Assembly (NCBI GenBank): GCA_027604705.1
Contig: JADHYV010000024.1
Coordinates: forward strand, 62,001-126,000
DNA length: 64,000 bases
From: Allomyces arbusculus
Lineage: Eukaryota; Blastocladiomycota; Blastocladiomycetes; Blastocladiales; Blastocladiaceae
Reading direction: 5' to 3'
Shown here: in pieces, positions 40,873 to 52,642 of the stretch
Numbering within the stretch: the stretch's first letter is position 1
Layout of the letters: every line of letters starts with the position of its first letter
Position numbers and translations under genes: made by a program
Notes under the pieces: generated by a model
Told to the model about the DNA's origin: nothing
What the model saw: the letters and a program-made list of their open reading frames with translations, nothing else
The model's database searches: none

Positions 40873-42731
40873 TCAATGCGTCCGCCGAGGGATTGTCGTC
40901 TCCTCATCGGACCCGTAGGTATACGCGTTCAAGACACTTGCAGGCGACGTCATGGTCGCTTCCGAATGCGTCCGCGCAAACCGGTCGATGAGTGCTGGTC
41001 GAGCCATTGGTTGACGCGAACCCTCGGACGAAGAACTTGGTGGGTCGGGTGTGGGTGGGACGGGCATGGCCTCGAGAATCGGCGGAGAGTAGAGGTCCGT
41101 GTGCGGAATGACACCGGTACCACGCGCGACCGCGGGCTCGGCGTTGCCTGCGGGCTTGCTAAGCAAATTGTTGCGGAAGACGGTGCCAAGCAGCGTCGCC
41201 TCGTACTGCGTGATGGCTGGTTCCGGGCGACCGAGTGGGCTGCCCGTCCCGGCACCGCTGCTGCTGCTGCCGGCCGCGTAAGTGGACGAGGAAATCGGGT
41301 GGATGCGCGGAACCGGCGCGCCAGAAGCGTGCGTGTTCGGCTGCATGCCGAGAACCAGTGGCACGGTCGTGCTCGAAGCGTTGGCGTGCCGTGCAGCCGA
41401 CGCGTCGCTCGTTTCGAGCGAAATGTTGATTGACCGTGATGATGGCGGATCCGGCTCAATACTCGCCGCGAGCGGCGCGTGTCGCGGCGTCGCATATCGC
41501 ACGTCCCCCGACGCGCGCGACGACGACGCCTGCGCGGCAATCGCCGACCCGGCAGTCGCGAGTGCGCCGGCCGGGGCACTGCCAATTCGCTTCAAAGTCC
41601 CCGTCGCGCTCGCTTCGAGGTCGAGCTGCGCGAGAATGCGCTGGCTGACAGCATCAGCGTGGCTCGAGACTTCGCCCGATGACCGCGGCGGGTTCGCCAG
41701 ATCCTGCATGAGCTGGAACGACGACGCGCCCGACATGTGCGAGGTCGGGCGATTGGATCCGGAGGGGCGGTACGGCCGTGTCGGGATTCCCACGCCGGAT
41801 GGCAACGTCGCCGTCGAATTCTTGGGCTGCGGCGGGCCGCTGTGCAGCGACGAAATGGACGCCGCGACGGTGGCCACGGCCTTGGCCGAATCGGCCGACC
41901 GCTTGGACCGCACGCGCCAGTAAACGGCTGCGAAAATGAGCCCGCACATGAGGATCGCGCCGCCCACGACAATCGGCCACTTGTAGGAGTCCCAAAACGA
42001 TTCGGGCGGGTTCGCGACCGCGTCCTTGCTCGTGCCCGACGTGGCCGTTGGCACCGCCGTGTTGATCGTGGCAGTTCTCGGCACAGCCATGACGCTCGGG
42101 GCCGTGCTCGTGCTCGTGCCATTGTCGCCCGGGGGCGAGGCGATGGAAACCAAGTCTGAGGCAGAGTCCATTGGCACGGTCAGTGTTCGGTGTCACATTG
42201 CCCACGGGCGGTGAACCGCACAGGTCCCACGCCGGCCCACCACCCCATCAATCATTGAGCGAACATACCAATGGCGCAAATGCCGTTATCGCGGAGCGCG
42301 CGCTGGCACTGACTGTCACAAACGTAGCAAGACTTGATGGTGCACGACTGCACGCGCTTCATCGCGCACGACTTGTCGAAGGTGCGGCCGGTCAGGTAGA
42401 ACAGGTTGTCGGCCGTGGCCGACGACGGGTACTGGGTGGACAATGGAGTGATCAGAAAACGATGGCCACGACTGGTGCCTCCATTACTCCCAAACCAACG
42501 TACGGCCGGGCATGACTGGGTCGGAATGCAATCAAACGACGCCGGCAGGCACGCCTGGCAATTGTAGGCCGGCGACGATTGCGGATTGCAGAACGTGGCC
42601 GAGGCATTGGCGTAGCGCAAGCACTCGTTGGCGGCCGTGCTGAGGTCGCCAGCGAGCCGAGGTTGGGCATGGGCCGGCCGCGCGGGCAGCACGACAAGTG
42701 CGAAAATGACGCCGAGCGACAGCAGCATCAT
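40873..42731 (-). CDS. Type I membrane protein with cysteine-rich ectodomain and Ser-rich cytosolic tail
   Basis: Three exons: 42731-42504, 42431-42269 and 42155-40873. Introns are 72 nt (GTACGT...CAG, phase 0) and 113 nt (GTATGT...CAG, phase 1). The product is about 557 residues. A signal peptide (MMLLSLGVIFALVVLPARPA, then HAQ) is followed by a short ectodomain with about 14 Cys in spaced pairs (CLPASFDC, CTIKSCYVCDSQC). Then come a Ser/Thr stalk, one membrane helix (WPIVVGGAILMCGLIFAAVY) and a 350-residue Ser/Pro-rich cytosolic tail. The layout is that of a fungal surface sensor or adhesion protein; the cysteine pattern matches no family I can name. The first intron keeps the frame whether spliced or retained, so an isoform with 24 extra ectodomain residues is possible. 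An upstream in-frame ATG exists, but the signal peptide supports 42731. Confidence 0.72.
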
Positions 42732-43596
42732 CGTTGCAGCAGGGACCAACGACGGTGCCAGGCGAGCAGCAGTGGGTCCTCGGCGCGGACGCAGCGGATG
42801 CGAGCAGTGGGGGCGCCGCATCGTTGAGCGAGACGACAGCGGGAAGGAGATGACCGGATCCAGCACGCGGGCCGAGTTTGGCAGTGGCGGCGCCATGGGC
42901 ACGGCGACAGCGTCGGCGGCGAGTAGCGACGGCCGTGGTCGGTGTTGAGTGCGGCAAGTGCGGGAGCAGGTCCGTCCGCGGGAGCAGCACAGCACTAGGC
43001 CGTCGACGATTGCAGCAAGAGGGAGACCACGGGCGCGACAGCACAGCGCTTGGACGAGTCGGATGCGCCGAGTCGGGCGGCGCGTGCCGGGTCGCCAACA
43101 GGATGAACAAAAGCGGAGAGGAGTGGATGGTGTATTGCTCGAAGCGGCGAGGCGCGCGCTGCGCGGCCAATGAGGTCGAGTCCGACGACCACTGGCTTGG
43201 GCGCTGCCTGGCTACGGGCCGCCCGACGCCGTCGAACCGCGGATGCAACACCCGCGAGACAGACCGACAACCACTGCGAGACAGTGGTGCGCCGGCCTCA
43301 CCCCCGCGACGCGACTGGCGCGGTAAATGTTTGCAGCCTTGCAGGCGAAGATGACTTGGAGCCGGCGCTGACGACGGACTCGGAGAGATCCTGGCCAGTC
43401 CTGACCGGTCAGCGAGCCCATGCGCACCAGCAATCGGAATGGGTGGATATTCAACACAGACAACGCGGCAAGATGCTCATCAAACGAATAGAAACGAACG
43501 GCGCTCAACGGCGCCTGCAGCACACCGACACTCCCAAACGACTGGCCCGCGCGCACCGCAACGCGCAGCGCCCGCACTACGGCTGGCAGCGACACT
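42732..43596. other. Intergenic region between two minus-strand genes
   Basis: 865 nt: promoter of the surface-protein gene and 3' UTR of threonine deaminase. Only short GC-driven frames. No RNA gene or repeat recognised. Confidence 0.4.
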
Positions 43597-46305
43597 TTAC
43601 TTGAGGAACTCTTGGTAAACCTCGTTGTGCGTCTCGTCCACGTATGGGTACCCGAGCGCAACCAAGAATTGCCCAAACTTGGTCTCCGAACCGGGCGGCA
43701 CCTGCATACCGACCAGCACGCGGCCGATATCCGATCCGTGGTTCCTGTAGTGAAACAGTGACACGTTCCAGTCGCTCTCGAGCAGCGACAGGAACCGTCT
43801 CAATGCGCCCGGCCGTTCCGGGAACTCGAACCGCAAAAGTCGCTCGTTGGTCACGGTCGCTGACCGCCCGCCAAACAGGTACTGCCCGTGCGTCTTGGCC
43901 ATTTCGTTGTCGGTTATGTCGCGCGCGCGCATCCGGACCGGCCGCGATTTCGGGTCCACGTCCACGTCCATGGGCGCCGCACCGAGCTCCGTCGACGCGG
44001 CGGCTGCTGCCGCCGACCCGTTCGCCGCGGCCGCCATATCCGCCATCCCGTCCGACTCGATCTGGCGAATCACTTCCTGCGCCTCGGCGCGGCCATTCGA
44101 CACTTCAAACGCGATAAAAATGTGCGCCTCATGCGTGTCCTTGAACCGGTAGGCAAAGCTCGTCACGTTGCGCGGGTAGATGGCCGAGTAGAGCCGCCAG
44201 AACGCGCCGGGCTGCTCGGGAATGATCACCGAGAGCATCGCCTCGGCGCCTTCGCCAAGCCGACTCCTCTCGGCGACAAACCGCAGCCGGTCAAAGTTCA
44301 TGTTGGCGCCCGACAGCACGCACGCAAACACGCCGTCTTGAATGTGCGGGTTCTGCGCGAGGAACTTCTTGCATCCGGCGACGGAAAGCGCGCCGGCGGG
44401 CTCGACAATCGACCGCGTGTCGGTGAAGACGTCCTTGATGGCCGCGCAGATCTCGTCCGTGTTGACGAGCACCATGTCGTCGACCAGTGCTATCCAACGT
44501 GGGTGGAGTTGGGTGAGATCAACACTGGGTGGAGAAGGTTGGAGAGCCACACGTACCGTTGCACAAACGGAACGTCTCCTTGCCAACGACGCGCACGGCA
44601 CTGCCATCACTGAACAGCCCGACTTCCTTGAGCGCGACCTGCTCGCCGTGCTGAATCGACTCGAACATGCCGTTCGAGTCGACCGTGTTGACGCCAATCA
44701 CCTTGACCTCGGGCCGAATGCGCTTGACGTAGGCAGCAATCCCTGCGAGCAGACCGCCGCCGCCAACGCACACGAAGATCGCGTCAAGGCGCTCCTGCCG
44801 CACCTGCCGCAGAATCTCGACGGCGACCGTGCCCTGCCCAGCAATGATGAGCGGGTCGTCGAATGGAGGAATGATCGTGAGCCCACGCGCCTCGGCGAGT
44901 CGCAGCATCTCGGCCTTGGACTCGTCAAAGTCGTTGCCGCACAGCACGACCTCGGACCCGAGTCGACGCACGTTCTTGACTTTGATGTCGGGCGCAAACA
45001 CGGGCATGCTACAGAGAGTGAACGCGAGTTGTGAGTGTCAAGGTCGGTCGGCATCACAGTGCTAATCAGAGAGGATAAAGAACGGACCAGATGGTGGCCT
45101 TAATGCCGAGTTTCTGCGCAGCGACTGGCGGAATGCCAATTGAAACAAAGTGATCAGTTTGGGTGCGTGCCGTGGGGGCCGTGCGTGCGAAATGGACGAA
45201 GCGTACGGGCTACGCCTTGCGCGTGGTTGCCTAGAGTGAAGGAAAAATGCACGCAATGAGTAAACCGTTCCAAGTAAACATGGTCAACCATCAAGTAATA
45301 CGCACCGGCACTGACGGCAATGACACCGCGAGCGCGCTCTTCGGGCGTCAGGTTGAACCTACATGACGTGCGATATCAAAGGTCAGGATCTCGCGATTGA
45401 TTGTGCGCGACGCGTCGAGGTCGAGGCCCATGTCGATGTACATCTTGTTGAAGGCACCGCGAAGCTTGAACGAGAACACGGGCTGCATGTCCTCGCGCTT
45501 GAGTAAAATCTTGTTGTTGGTTTTGCTAGATACGCCAACGCCACATTAAAGCGAAATGGAGCGATCAGTCGGCGTCGTGCGAGACGAACATGCTCTCGTG
45601 CGGGACAAGAGCGCGTCGCGCCCCATCCCAGCACACCGGCACCCATCGCCACCATAATAAGTACAGCGACAAGTTGGTCGCATAAGTCAATGGCGACTCA
45701 ATGGCGATATCGTAGACGCGCGCATTGAGAATGAGCTTGAGGTAGTCCAAGTCCTTGCCGTCGGTCGCGTCGGTCGTGGCGCGCTTGATATCCTTGCGCG
45801 TCGGCCCGGACGCCGAGTCGCGGCGGATCAGCGGCGTGGGCCACGCAAACGGCGCCGGCGGCTGTGCGGCAAAGTAGAATCCAGTCGACGGCGACGGCGA
45901 CGAGGCCGGGCTTGACCCGGGCGAGCTCAACGTCGACGGGCTGCCGCGCGACAGGTGCGAGAACAGGTGCTGCTGCTGCATGGCGGCGGTGCCGGGCACG
46001 TTCGGGTCAAACGCGGGCGCGCCGAACGGGAAACCGGGTGGAGGTGCAAAGAGGCCGCCGGCAGAGTATTCGGCGCGGTTGGAATGAGGAGGAGTCGTAG
46101 TCGGGCCGCCGTTGGAGTACTCGGCGGGTTTGGTACGAGAAGTCGTCAGCTTGGAGGGGGCAGTCGAGGATAAAGACGACGAGTGCGTGTCCGCGGGACC
46201 GTGGAGAGTCTGGAGAGCGGCGGTGCTGGCGGTAGTCGTCGAGCGAGCAACAGCGACAGCGGGCGCCTGAGCTTGAGGGCTGCGAGCGGGTCCCTTGTCG
46301 GTCAT
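43597..46305 (-). CDS. ILV1: Threonine deaminase (threonine dehydratase, biosynthetic), Ilv1
   Basis: Seven exons: 46305-45665, 45525-45442, 45358-45306, 45230-45207, 45124-45088, 45008-44557 and 44489-43597. All phases agree and give 727 residues. The PLP lysine motif is [11 protein letters not shown]. Other conserved parts are [20 protein letters not shown] (rebuilt over three exons, one only 24 nt), [14 protein letters not shown], and the glycine loop [11 protein letters not shown]. Two ACT-like regulatory domains follow ([20 protein letters not shown] and [20 protein letters not shown]), the site of isoleucine inhibition. The enzyme turns threonine into 2-oxobutanoate, the first step to isoleucine, in mitochondria. 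The N-terminus is unusual: about 190 Pro/Ser-rich residues before [19 protein letters not shown] and no obvious presequence. An Ala-rich insert of about 15 residues lies between the ACT domains. Confidence 0.96.
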
Positions 46306-47840
46306 GATGGGTAATTCCAAGGTTGGGAGACGCGCACGCGCGGGGATCGCAGCGGGAGATTTCGGCCGCTTTGGGCAACACTGCTGTTCCTGCGTTTCGG
46401 AGCTCGATTCAAGCTCGATCGAGCGAGCCGAGAAAAAAAGTTGGGATTCGCGAGATTGCCGCGGGATGGCCGACCGACACGCAATCCTGTTTCAAGTTGA
46501 CCGAGGGCCGAGACGAGAAATCCGGGCCGGTGGGACCCACGCGGGACACTCGAGACAAAGGCGGCGAGACAGCGCTTCCAGCGCGTTGGGGCGCAGGAAC
46601 ACGGCGGCGCCGGGCACAAGCACGCCGCGCGCGCAGCGGACACGAGGTGAGGATCGGCGAGGGTGCGGGCGCTGGAAGAGCTCTCTTTCTCTCGCTCACC
46701 CTCTTCACGGCGATGGATCAGGTTGACAAGACTTGCTGCAGCAGTGCGACAGCGCGCGGTGCGGTGTCAAGCTGGATCAACACGCAGCAATGAAATGACA
46801 ACACGGCGAGCAAGATCAAGTCGCTGCGAGCTGAAGCGTGGAGGTTGCGGGTGGACGGCGTCGACGCGGTGCCGGCTGTGAGACTGGACACAACTGGTGG
46901 TGGTGGTGGGTGGGCACGATTGCGCGAGCGGCGTGTGCTGTCGTCGGTCGGACGGTCACAGATTCGTGCGAGGAGAAGCCCGTGCAAGACGCGGCCGGCC
47001 CCGCGTGCCTTTATATACTCTCGCGGTGTCGTGCCCGCTCTCGCTGCTCTGGGTTGCGATCACGGTCGTCGTCGTCGTCGTCGTGCGTGGAAGTCGTGCA
47101 GGGCCCACCTGCGCGTCTCACACGTGTGCATGACTGTTTCCTGATCATTTTGCGCTGCCGGACGCCGTGGCCTCATCACTGTTCTGCTGTGATTCTGCTT
47201 TTATCGGCGCGGCGTGCCGGCGTGGTCCGGTCCCGTAGGCACGGTGCGCGCGCAGATGCTCGTGCCTCAAGTGCGCCGGCCGAAAATGCGTCCTCGTGGT
47301 CGGTTTGTTTTTGTTTCCCCCTTATTTTTGTCGGAGGCGATCGACGATGCAACGGTGTGGAGGGTGCGTGCATGTCGCCACATGTCCATGGTCCCCAACT
47401 CCGACTTGGCGCGACGGCAGCAGAGACTTGGTCTTTTTGACTGGAGAGTGAAGCAGAGCCAGCGAGTAATTATGTATTACCTTTGGATTGGCCCTTCGAC
47501 AGCGTCGTTGCTGTCTGTTCAGCGCGCTCTACCTTCCCGCGTGCCAGCTGCCAGGTCGGGCGCGGAATGGTCGAGCGAAGCAGAGCAAAGCTCAAGACAG
47601 GTCAAGCAAGATCCGACAATTTTTGGACTTTATGTACACCCCCTTCCCCAACGGCCCTCCGCCAAGGTAATCACTTCGCAATGGTTAGCAAAAGGAACGG
47701 AACGCGCGCGCGCCTGCTCTAGGTCGAACTGGCCCTCCTTTCCCCACCGGGTGCGGCGCGCGCATCTGGGACTGGGAACAAACTGGGACCGGAACAACAA
47801 TGACAATACGGCAACCCACCCGCCAACACCACTTCCAAAC
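46306..47840. other. Long intergenic region, 1.5 kb, upstream of threonine deaminase
   Basis: It holds the threonine deaminase promoter and the 3' UTR of cystathionine gamma-lyase. A perfect TATATAAA lies on the minus strand at 47010-47017, about 705 nt before the threonine deaminase ATG. A (TCG)n microsatellite lies near 47065-47085. No other gene was recognised in spite of several open frames. Confidence 0.5.
47010..47017 (-). promoter_or_regulatory. TATA-like box upstream of threonine deaminase
   Basis: Minus-strand TATATAAA in the context GAGTATATAAAGG. It points toward threonine deaminase but lies about 705 nt from its start codon, which would imply a long or spliced 5' UTR. It could instead be incidental. 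Confidence 0.35.
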
Positions 47841-49608
47841 TTACAGCTTGGCCTTGCCGAGCTGGCTCGCCTTCTGCAGCGCTTGGAGCACGTCCTGCAC
47901 AAGGTCGTCGGTCTCCTCAATCCCGACCGACAGTCGCAGCAGGGTGTCGGTGATCCCGAGCACGGCACGGTCCTCGGGTGCGACCGACCCGTGCGTCATG
48001 ACGGCTGGCAGTTCCGCAAGCGACTCAACTCCACCGAGCGACTCGGCGAGCGTAAAGTACTTGAGGTGGCGCAGGAACGCGTTCGAGGTCGCGAGGTCGC
48101 CCTTGATCCGGAACGAGATCATGCCACCAAACCCGCGCATCTGGCGCTTGGCCAGCTCGTGCTGCGGGTGCGACTTGAGCCCCGGGTAGATGACGTTCTC
48201 GACAAGCGGTGACGACTCGAGCGCGGCAGCGACAGCAGCAGCGTTGCGTGCGTGCTGCGCCATGCGCACGTGCAGCGTCTTGAGCCCGCGGTTGGCCAGG
48301 AAGCAGTCGAACGCCGAGGGCACGGCACCAATCGAGTTTTGCAGGAACTTGAGCTTCTCGTAGAGGTCATCGCGCGACGTGACGGCGACACCCATGACCG
48401 CGTCCGAGTGGCCGTTGATGTACTTGGTCACCGAGTGCACGACCACGTCGGCGCCGAGCGCGAGCGGCTGCTGGAAGTAGGGCGAGAGGAACGTGTTGTC
48501 GACCACGACGATAATGTCCTTGTTGGCGCGGTGCGCGTGCGCAGCGACTGCGGCAATGTCGACGAGACGCAGCGTCGGGTTGGTCGGGGTCTCGATCCAA
48601 ACGAGGCGCGTGTCCGGGCGAATCGCCGAGAGAACGTTGGCCGGGTCGGCCAGGTCGACAAACGTCGTCGAGTAACCGAGCGTCGGCGCGACCTTGGTGA
48701 AGAAGCGGTAGGTGCCGCCGTAAACGTCGTTGACCGAGACAATGTGCGACCCCTTGGGCAGACTTGCGACAACCGTCGCCGTCGTTGCCGAGCCCGACGC
48801 AAAGGCCAGACCGTACTTGCCGTGCTCGAGCGCCGCCACGGCCGTCTCAAAGGCCTTGCGCGTCGGGTTGCCACTGCGCGAGTAGTCGTAGCCCTAGGAA
48901 TTTTCCGATCGCAAGAGTGATGGGTCAGTTTAATGCGCTCGGATCTCGGTGCTCGGGGCAGGGCTGCGCGGAACCCGTGTGGCAAACTGCCGCGGACACC
49001 GAGGCCTGCCAGCGTCGGGAAAAGGCGGCCAGCCGAGCGGATCAAGCCGGGACCCCATCGTCGTCCACGTAGCACAGGGCAGAAGGGCAACACAAGCCGG
49101 GATCAACGCGCGGGCGTATCCGCCCTGCCACCACCGCCAAACTCGAAAGTGGTGGCGCGACCGCCGCCAAAACCGCCGTCGCAGCGCTTCTGTCCTCCAC
49201 CCCGATGATCAGAACCAAGTCACACGACCGACTCGAGGAGGAAACGAGCACAAAGACGACGACTGACGACGTCGACGGGTGCGCACACCGCAAACTCATG
49301 CCTTTATGTCCCCGGCCCCAAAAACTGGTTTCCGAATCGTGGCAGGACTCACTAACGCAACGGCGCACAGAACACAGCGGACGGAGGACGTAGTCCCCGA
49401 CGCAGGCACCGGCCAGACGCACAGGATCCCGCTCACAGTGGCAGCAAAGGAGACGCACCGAGTCCTGGCCTGCGGCGCGCTGCTTGAACGTCGTCGAGAG
49501 CGAAATAGGCGGGATCACAGCGCCCGTGACCGGGTCCGGGTCCTGGCCGGCGTGCACGGCGTCGGTGCCGAGGCCGCGGAACGTGTCGAAGTACTTGGGC
49601 GAGGCCAT
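47841..49608 (-). CDS. CYS3: Cystathionine gamma-lyase (CTH/Cys3)
   Basis: Exon 1 is 49608-49459 and exon 2 is 48893-47841; the intron (GTGCGT...TAG, phase 0) is 565 nt, several times longer than any other here. The 400-residue product aligns end to end with the family: DAVHAGQDPDPVTGAVIPPI, STTFKQ, then after the intron YDYSRSGNPTR, DVYGGTYRFF, WIETPTNPT, VVDNTFLSPYFQQPLALGAD, and the PLP lysine in HSVTKYINGHSD. SLGGVESLAELPAVMTHGS near the end is typical. The enzyme splits cystathionine into cysteine, 2-oxobutanoate and ammonia in the transsulphuration route. It ends in AKL, a tripeptide accepted as PTS1, although the enzyme is normally cytosolic. A TATAAAAG box lies about 150 nt upstream of the ATG. 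Confidence 0.95.
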
Positions 49609-50458
49609 GCTGGGAGATCGGTTGGGGGTCGAGTAGGCTTGGTAGCGTGCAGAAGGGAGGGAAGAGTCAAGCAAAGCAAGGGCGGGCCGGTCCAAAGAAA
49701 CAGAATCCGCGAGCAGGGTAGGAGCGCTAGTCTGGCTCGCGGGGGGAGCCCGGCTTTTATAGGCCGTAGCTCATGGCCCAGCTCGAGGCGAAGCGGCGCC
49801 GGGGCCCAGTCTTCAACTGGTTGGGCCCGTCTTGGTCAGCCATTTGTTTCCTTGTGCGAAAGCACCGAAGCGCGCGCCGAGTGCGCAACACGACGGCGCG
49901 ATCAGGTCATCGACAGCGAGCTGTTGGGCCCGCTTTGTCAGGCTCAAAAAACAAGCGTTGGGTCGCGCCATGGAAAAAAGCAGTGCACGTGCTCGTTGCG
50001 CGACCAAGAGACCCGCTGTCTGGTGTTGCCGCTGGCCCATCCTCAAGCCGGAAAAGCCCCGTTTCTCCCGACTCTGCTTGGGCTCAACCAAAAAGGGATC
50101 GAGAAACCACTTGCGGCCACAATGACTGCGAACGATTACCGCAACACCGACGGTCTCGATGCGTTCCAGAGGATCCGGATCAGCCAGGGATCAGAACCCG
50201 GCCATGGGGCGCCGCCAGTTGGCGGCACTCGGATTGCGTGAGAGCGCGCGCTGCCTCTGAATCACTTCGCCAATCCAAGTACAACATGGCCGACCCGAAC
50301 GACGACGACGATGACACAGAAAAACTGCAGGGAATCGATTCCACGCGGCCGCGACGCCGCTTCTCCGCGCGACACGTATACCAAACCAAACCAACCGCAA
50401 TATCACGACCAATGCCCGCGCTCACACTCACGTCGCGGCACACACACGCCCAAACCCT
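49609..50458. other. Intergenic region between BTB gene and cystathionine gamma-lyase
   Basis: 850 nt with both flanking genes on the minus strand. The part next to the lyase holds its promoter with a TATA box at 49754-49761. Plus-strand frames crossing this region have no recognisable domain and no splice support. Confidence 0.45.
49754..49761 (-). promoter_or_regulatory. TATA box of cystathionine gamma-lyase
   Basis: Minus-strand TATAAAAG in the context CGGCCTATAAAAGCCG, 146 nt before the start codon at 49608, a suitable distance for a fungal core promoter. Confidence 0.6.
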
Positions 50459-51712
50459 TTACTCACCCACCTTCCACACCTTCTTCTTGGTCCGCCGGTC
50501 GGCCTGGCGGTGGATCAGGCGCAGACCCGCCGCATTACTGCCAAACGTCACGACCACCGACTCGTCTTTCCGGTTGCGACGCGTCAAGACGCGTCTCGCG
50601 AGCTCAAACCGCACGTGCTGCGCGGATGCTGGTGAAATGCCGTTGCCAAGCGTTGGGATGGGCGTGTCCTCGATCAGCGCCTTGAGCAGGTCCCAGGGCA
50701 GCGGGCAGAGCGCGGCAATCAAGGGCTCGTCGTCGACGGGCCCAATCGGCGGCAGATGCAGGATCCGATCAGCCAAGAAATCGGTCACGAGCGGCGCAAA
50801 TGGCGTGCCAATCAGCGGGAGGTAGAGCGGGAGCGTCGCGAGCGTCAGGGCCGACTGCAGGACCTGCGTCGTGTGCTGTACGACCGACGGCATGCCAATG
50901 GCCGCTGCGGTCGCGAGGACCGACATGGCACTCGCCGGATCAAGCGTGGTTGGCGGCAGGTGGCCAGAATACAGGTAGGCTACGCAAGATACGTGTTAGC
51001 TATGGCAGAGCATCGACACGACCTCGTCCTTGTTCACGCAAGGAAAAGACGCACTCAGCAAATGGCTCACGGCAGCCTCGGTCGCCAAGTCGGGCAAAAC
51101 CACGTCAATCCGCCACAGGTAGTCGCGACCACGAACGAACCCGAGCGACGCGAGCGACATGTCGTCGGCGAGCGGGTTGAGTGCAGCCGAGGTCGCCGTC
51201 AGAACAGGCGACCCAGCCACGTCCGATGCGGGCGTGGCCGTCCCCGACGACGACGACGTTGATGCAGCCGGTCGCGCGACACCCGGTACGGTCGGCGCAA
51301 TCCCGAGTGGTGGGAGCACGGCGGGCGCCGGCGCAAACGGCATAGATAACGCCTGCGAGCGCAACGCGAGCAGCCGGTCACGGAAAACGGGCTCGCGCGC
51401 GAGGATCATGGCGTGCACCGGGTAGATCCTTGCCACCGGGCCCGTCACACACAGAACCGTGTCGGCGAACAGTCCGCCGAGCAGCGCGTGCCGGTAGAGA
51501 TGATCCATGATCACGGCCGCGGGGGCTGGCGCCGTTACTTGCGCCGCAGTCGCGCCATGGCCGTTGGACGTGGCCCGACCGTCCCCTCCTCCGGCATGCA
51601 CGGGAGCCGGCAGCTTAGCAGACGACGACGCGATCTTGGCATTTGCCGGTGCTGGTGCAGAAGCAGACGTGGGGGCAGAGGCAGCGGCAGGGACAGTCGG
51701 GGTCGCGAGCAT
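50459..51712 (-). CDS. BTB/POZ-domain protein
   Basis: Exon 1 is 51712-51055 and exon 2 is 50979-50459; the 75-nt intron starts GTGCGT, has a GCTAAC branch-like site and ends TAG, phase 1. The product is 392 residues. After a 70-residue Ala/Pro/Thr leader comes the BTB start: LYRHALLGGLFADTVLCVTG followed by YPVHAMILAREPVFRDRLLA. BTB domains pair with each other and often recruit Cullin-3. A Ser/Pro-rich insertion splits the fold, which resumes at YLWRIDVVLPD and, across the intron, SHLLTYLYSGHLPP; the LxYLYSG word is a strong BTB marker. The C-terminal part has helices and a basic end (RRTKKKVWKVGE) without further motif. Partner and role cannot be told. Confidence 0.8.
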
Positions 51713-52205
51713 GGTGTCGTCGAGAACAGCGAGAGGGACGTGGGTGCAAGCAGCTGCCGGTAGGTGGAGAGATCAGCACAGCGCGTGGTCGTGTCCTGGA
51801 TGCCGTGCAGTTGCGGGTTCGTGGGGAGAAGAGGGGCGCGCGGGCGTCGTCGTCGTCGTGGGGAGCGGGCGGGCGTTGACCGCTTGGGGGAGACCACGGA
51901 CTGGCGAGCGGGTTGCGGTGGGCCCTGGCAGCAGCACCGACCAGACAAGATGGCTCCAAGCTGGGAGACGAGGCGGTTGCCTGCAGCAACGCGGCGGGTT
52001 GACCTCGCGTGACCGCGGTCAACCGTTGCGCCCACTGCAGCGAACCACGACTCCTCCACCACCACCCACACTTTGACCGGCCACACCGACCGCACGCGCA
52101 CGCCGCCTACACGTGCACGCCGACTGCAAGTGCGCCTCCCTGCCATCTGCGCGCATCCGAATCTGCACGCCGCGCCCGCACCAACCCCGCACGACACGCA
52201 CCACC
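51713..52205. other. Divergent promoter region BTB gene / BUD20
   Basis: 493 nt between divergent start codons. GC-rich, with no TATA-like box or repeat evident. Confidence 0.45.
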
Positions 52206-52642
52206 ATGGGCCGTCTCCGCAAAAAGCGCAACCATCACGGCATCCGCGACATCAAGCGCAAGGTCTCGACCAAGAACCGCACCAAGGACATTGACCAGAT
52301 CTGCGACGACCTCAAACCCGAGAACATTGACAAATGGAAGAACCAGGCGTTTGACCTCGACCTGCCCGGCCAGGGCCAGCACTACTGCGTCGAGTGCGCT
52401 CGCTACTTTATCGACGACACGTCCATGCAAGAGCACCTCAAGAGCAAAGTGCACCGCCGGCGGTGCGTGCTTGCGCCATAACCATGCATCGACGACTACC
52501 CTCGCGGATTGCTCACTCTGTTCTCCCTTATCACAGAGTCAAGGAGCTGCGCGACGGACCCTACACGCAAAAGGACGCCGAGGAGGCCGTCGGGCTCAAG
52601 ACCGACAACGGCGAGCGGAGCCGAAACAAGATGGAGCTGTAG
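52206..52642 (+). CDS. BUD20: Bud20/ZNF593-type zinc-finger ribosome export factor
   Basis: Exons 52206-52462 and 52537-52642; intron GTGCGT...CAG, phase 2, 74 nt. The product is 120 residues. It begins with the strongly basic MGRLRKKRNHHGIRDIKRKV and has one C2H2 finger: GQHYCVECARYFIDDTSMQE then HLKSKVHRRRVKELRDGPYT. The helix after the finger and the ending EEAVGL match ZNF593 and yeast Bud20, which ride on pre-60S ribosomal particles and help them through nuclear pores. Length and motif order are as expected. Its 3' end faces the SUMO array, 229 nt away. Confidence 0.95.

Noticed and set aside
47214-48212. 332-codon plus-strand frame
   Set aside because: Its 3' third is the reverse of the cystathionine gamma-lyase coding exon; the rest lies in intergenic sequence.
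49773-50825. 350-codon plus-strand frame between the lyase and BTB genes
   Set aside because: It overlaps the second BTB exon on the other strand, has no recognisable fold and shifts composition midway.
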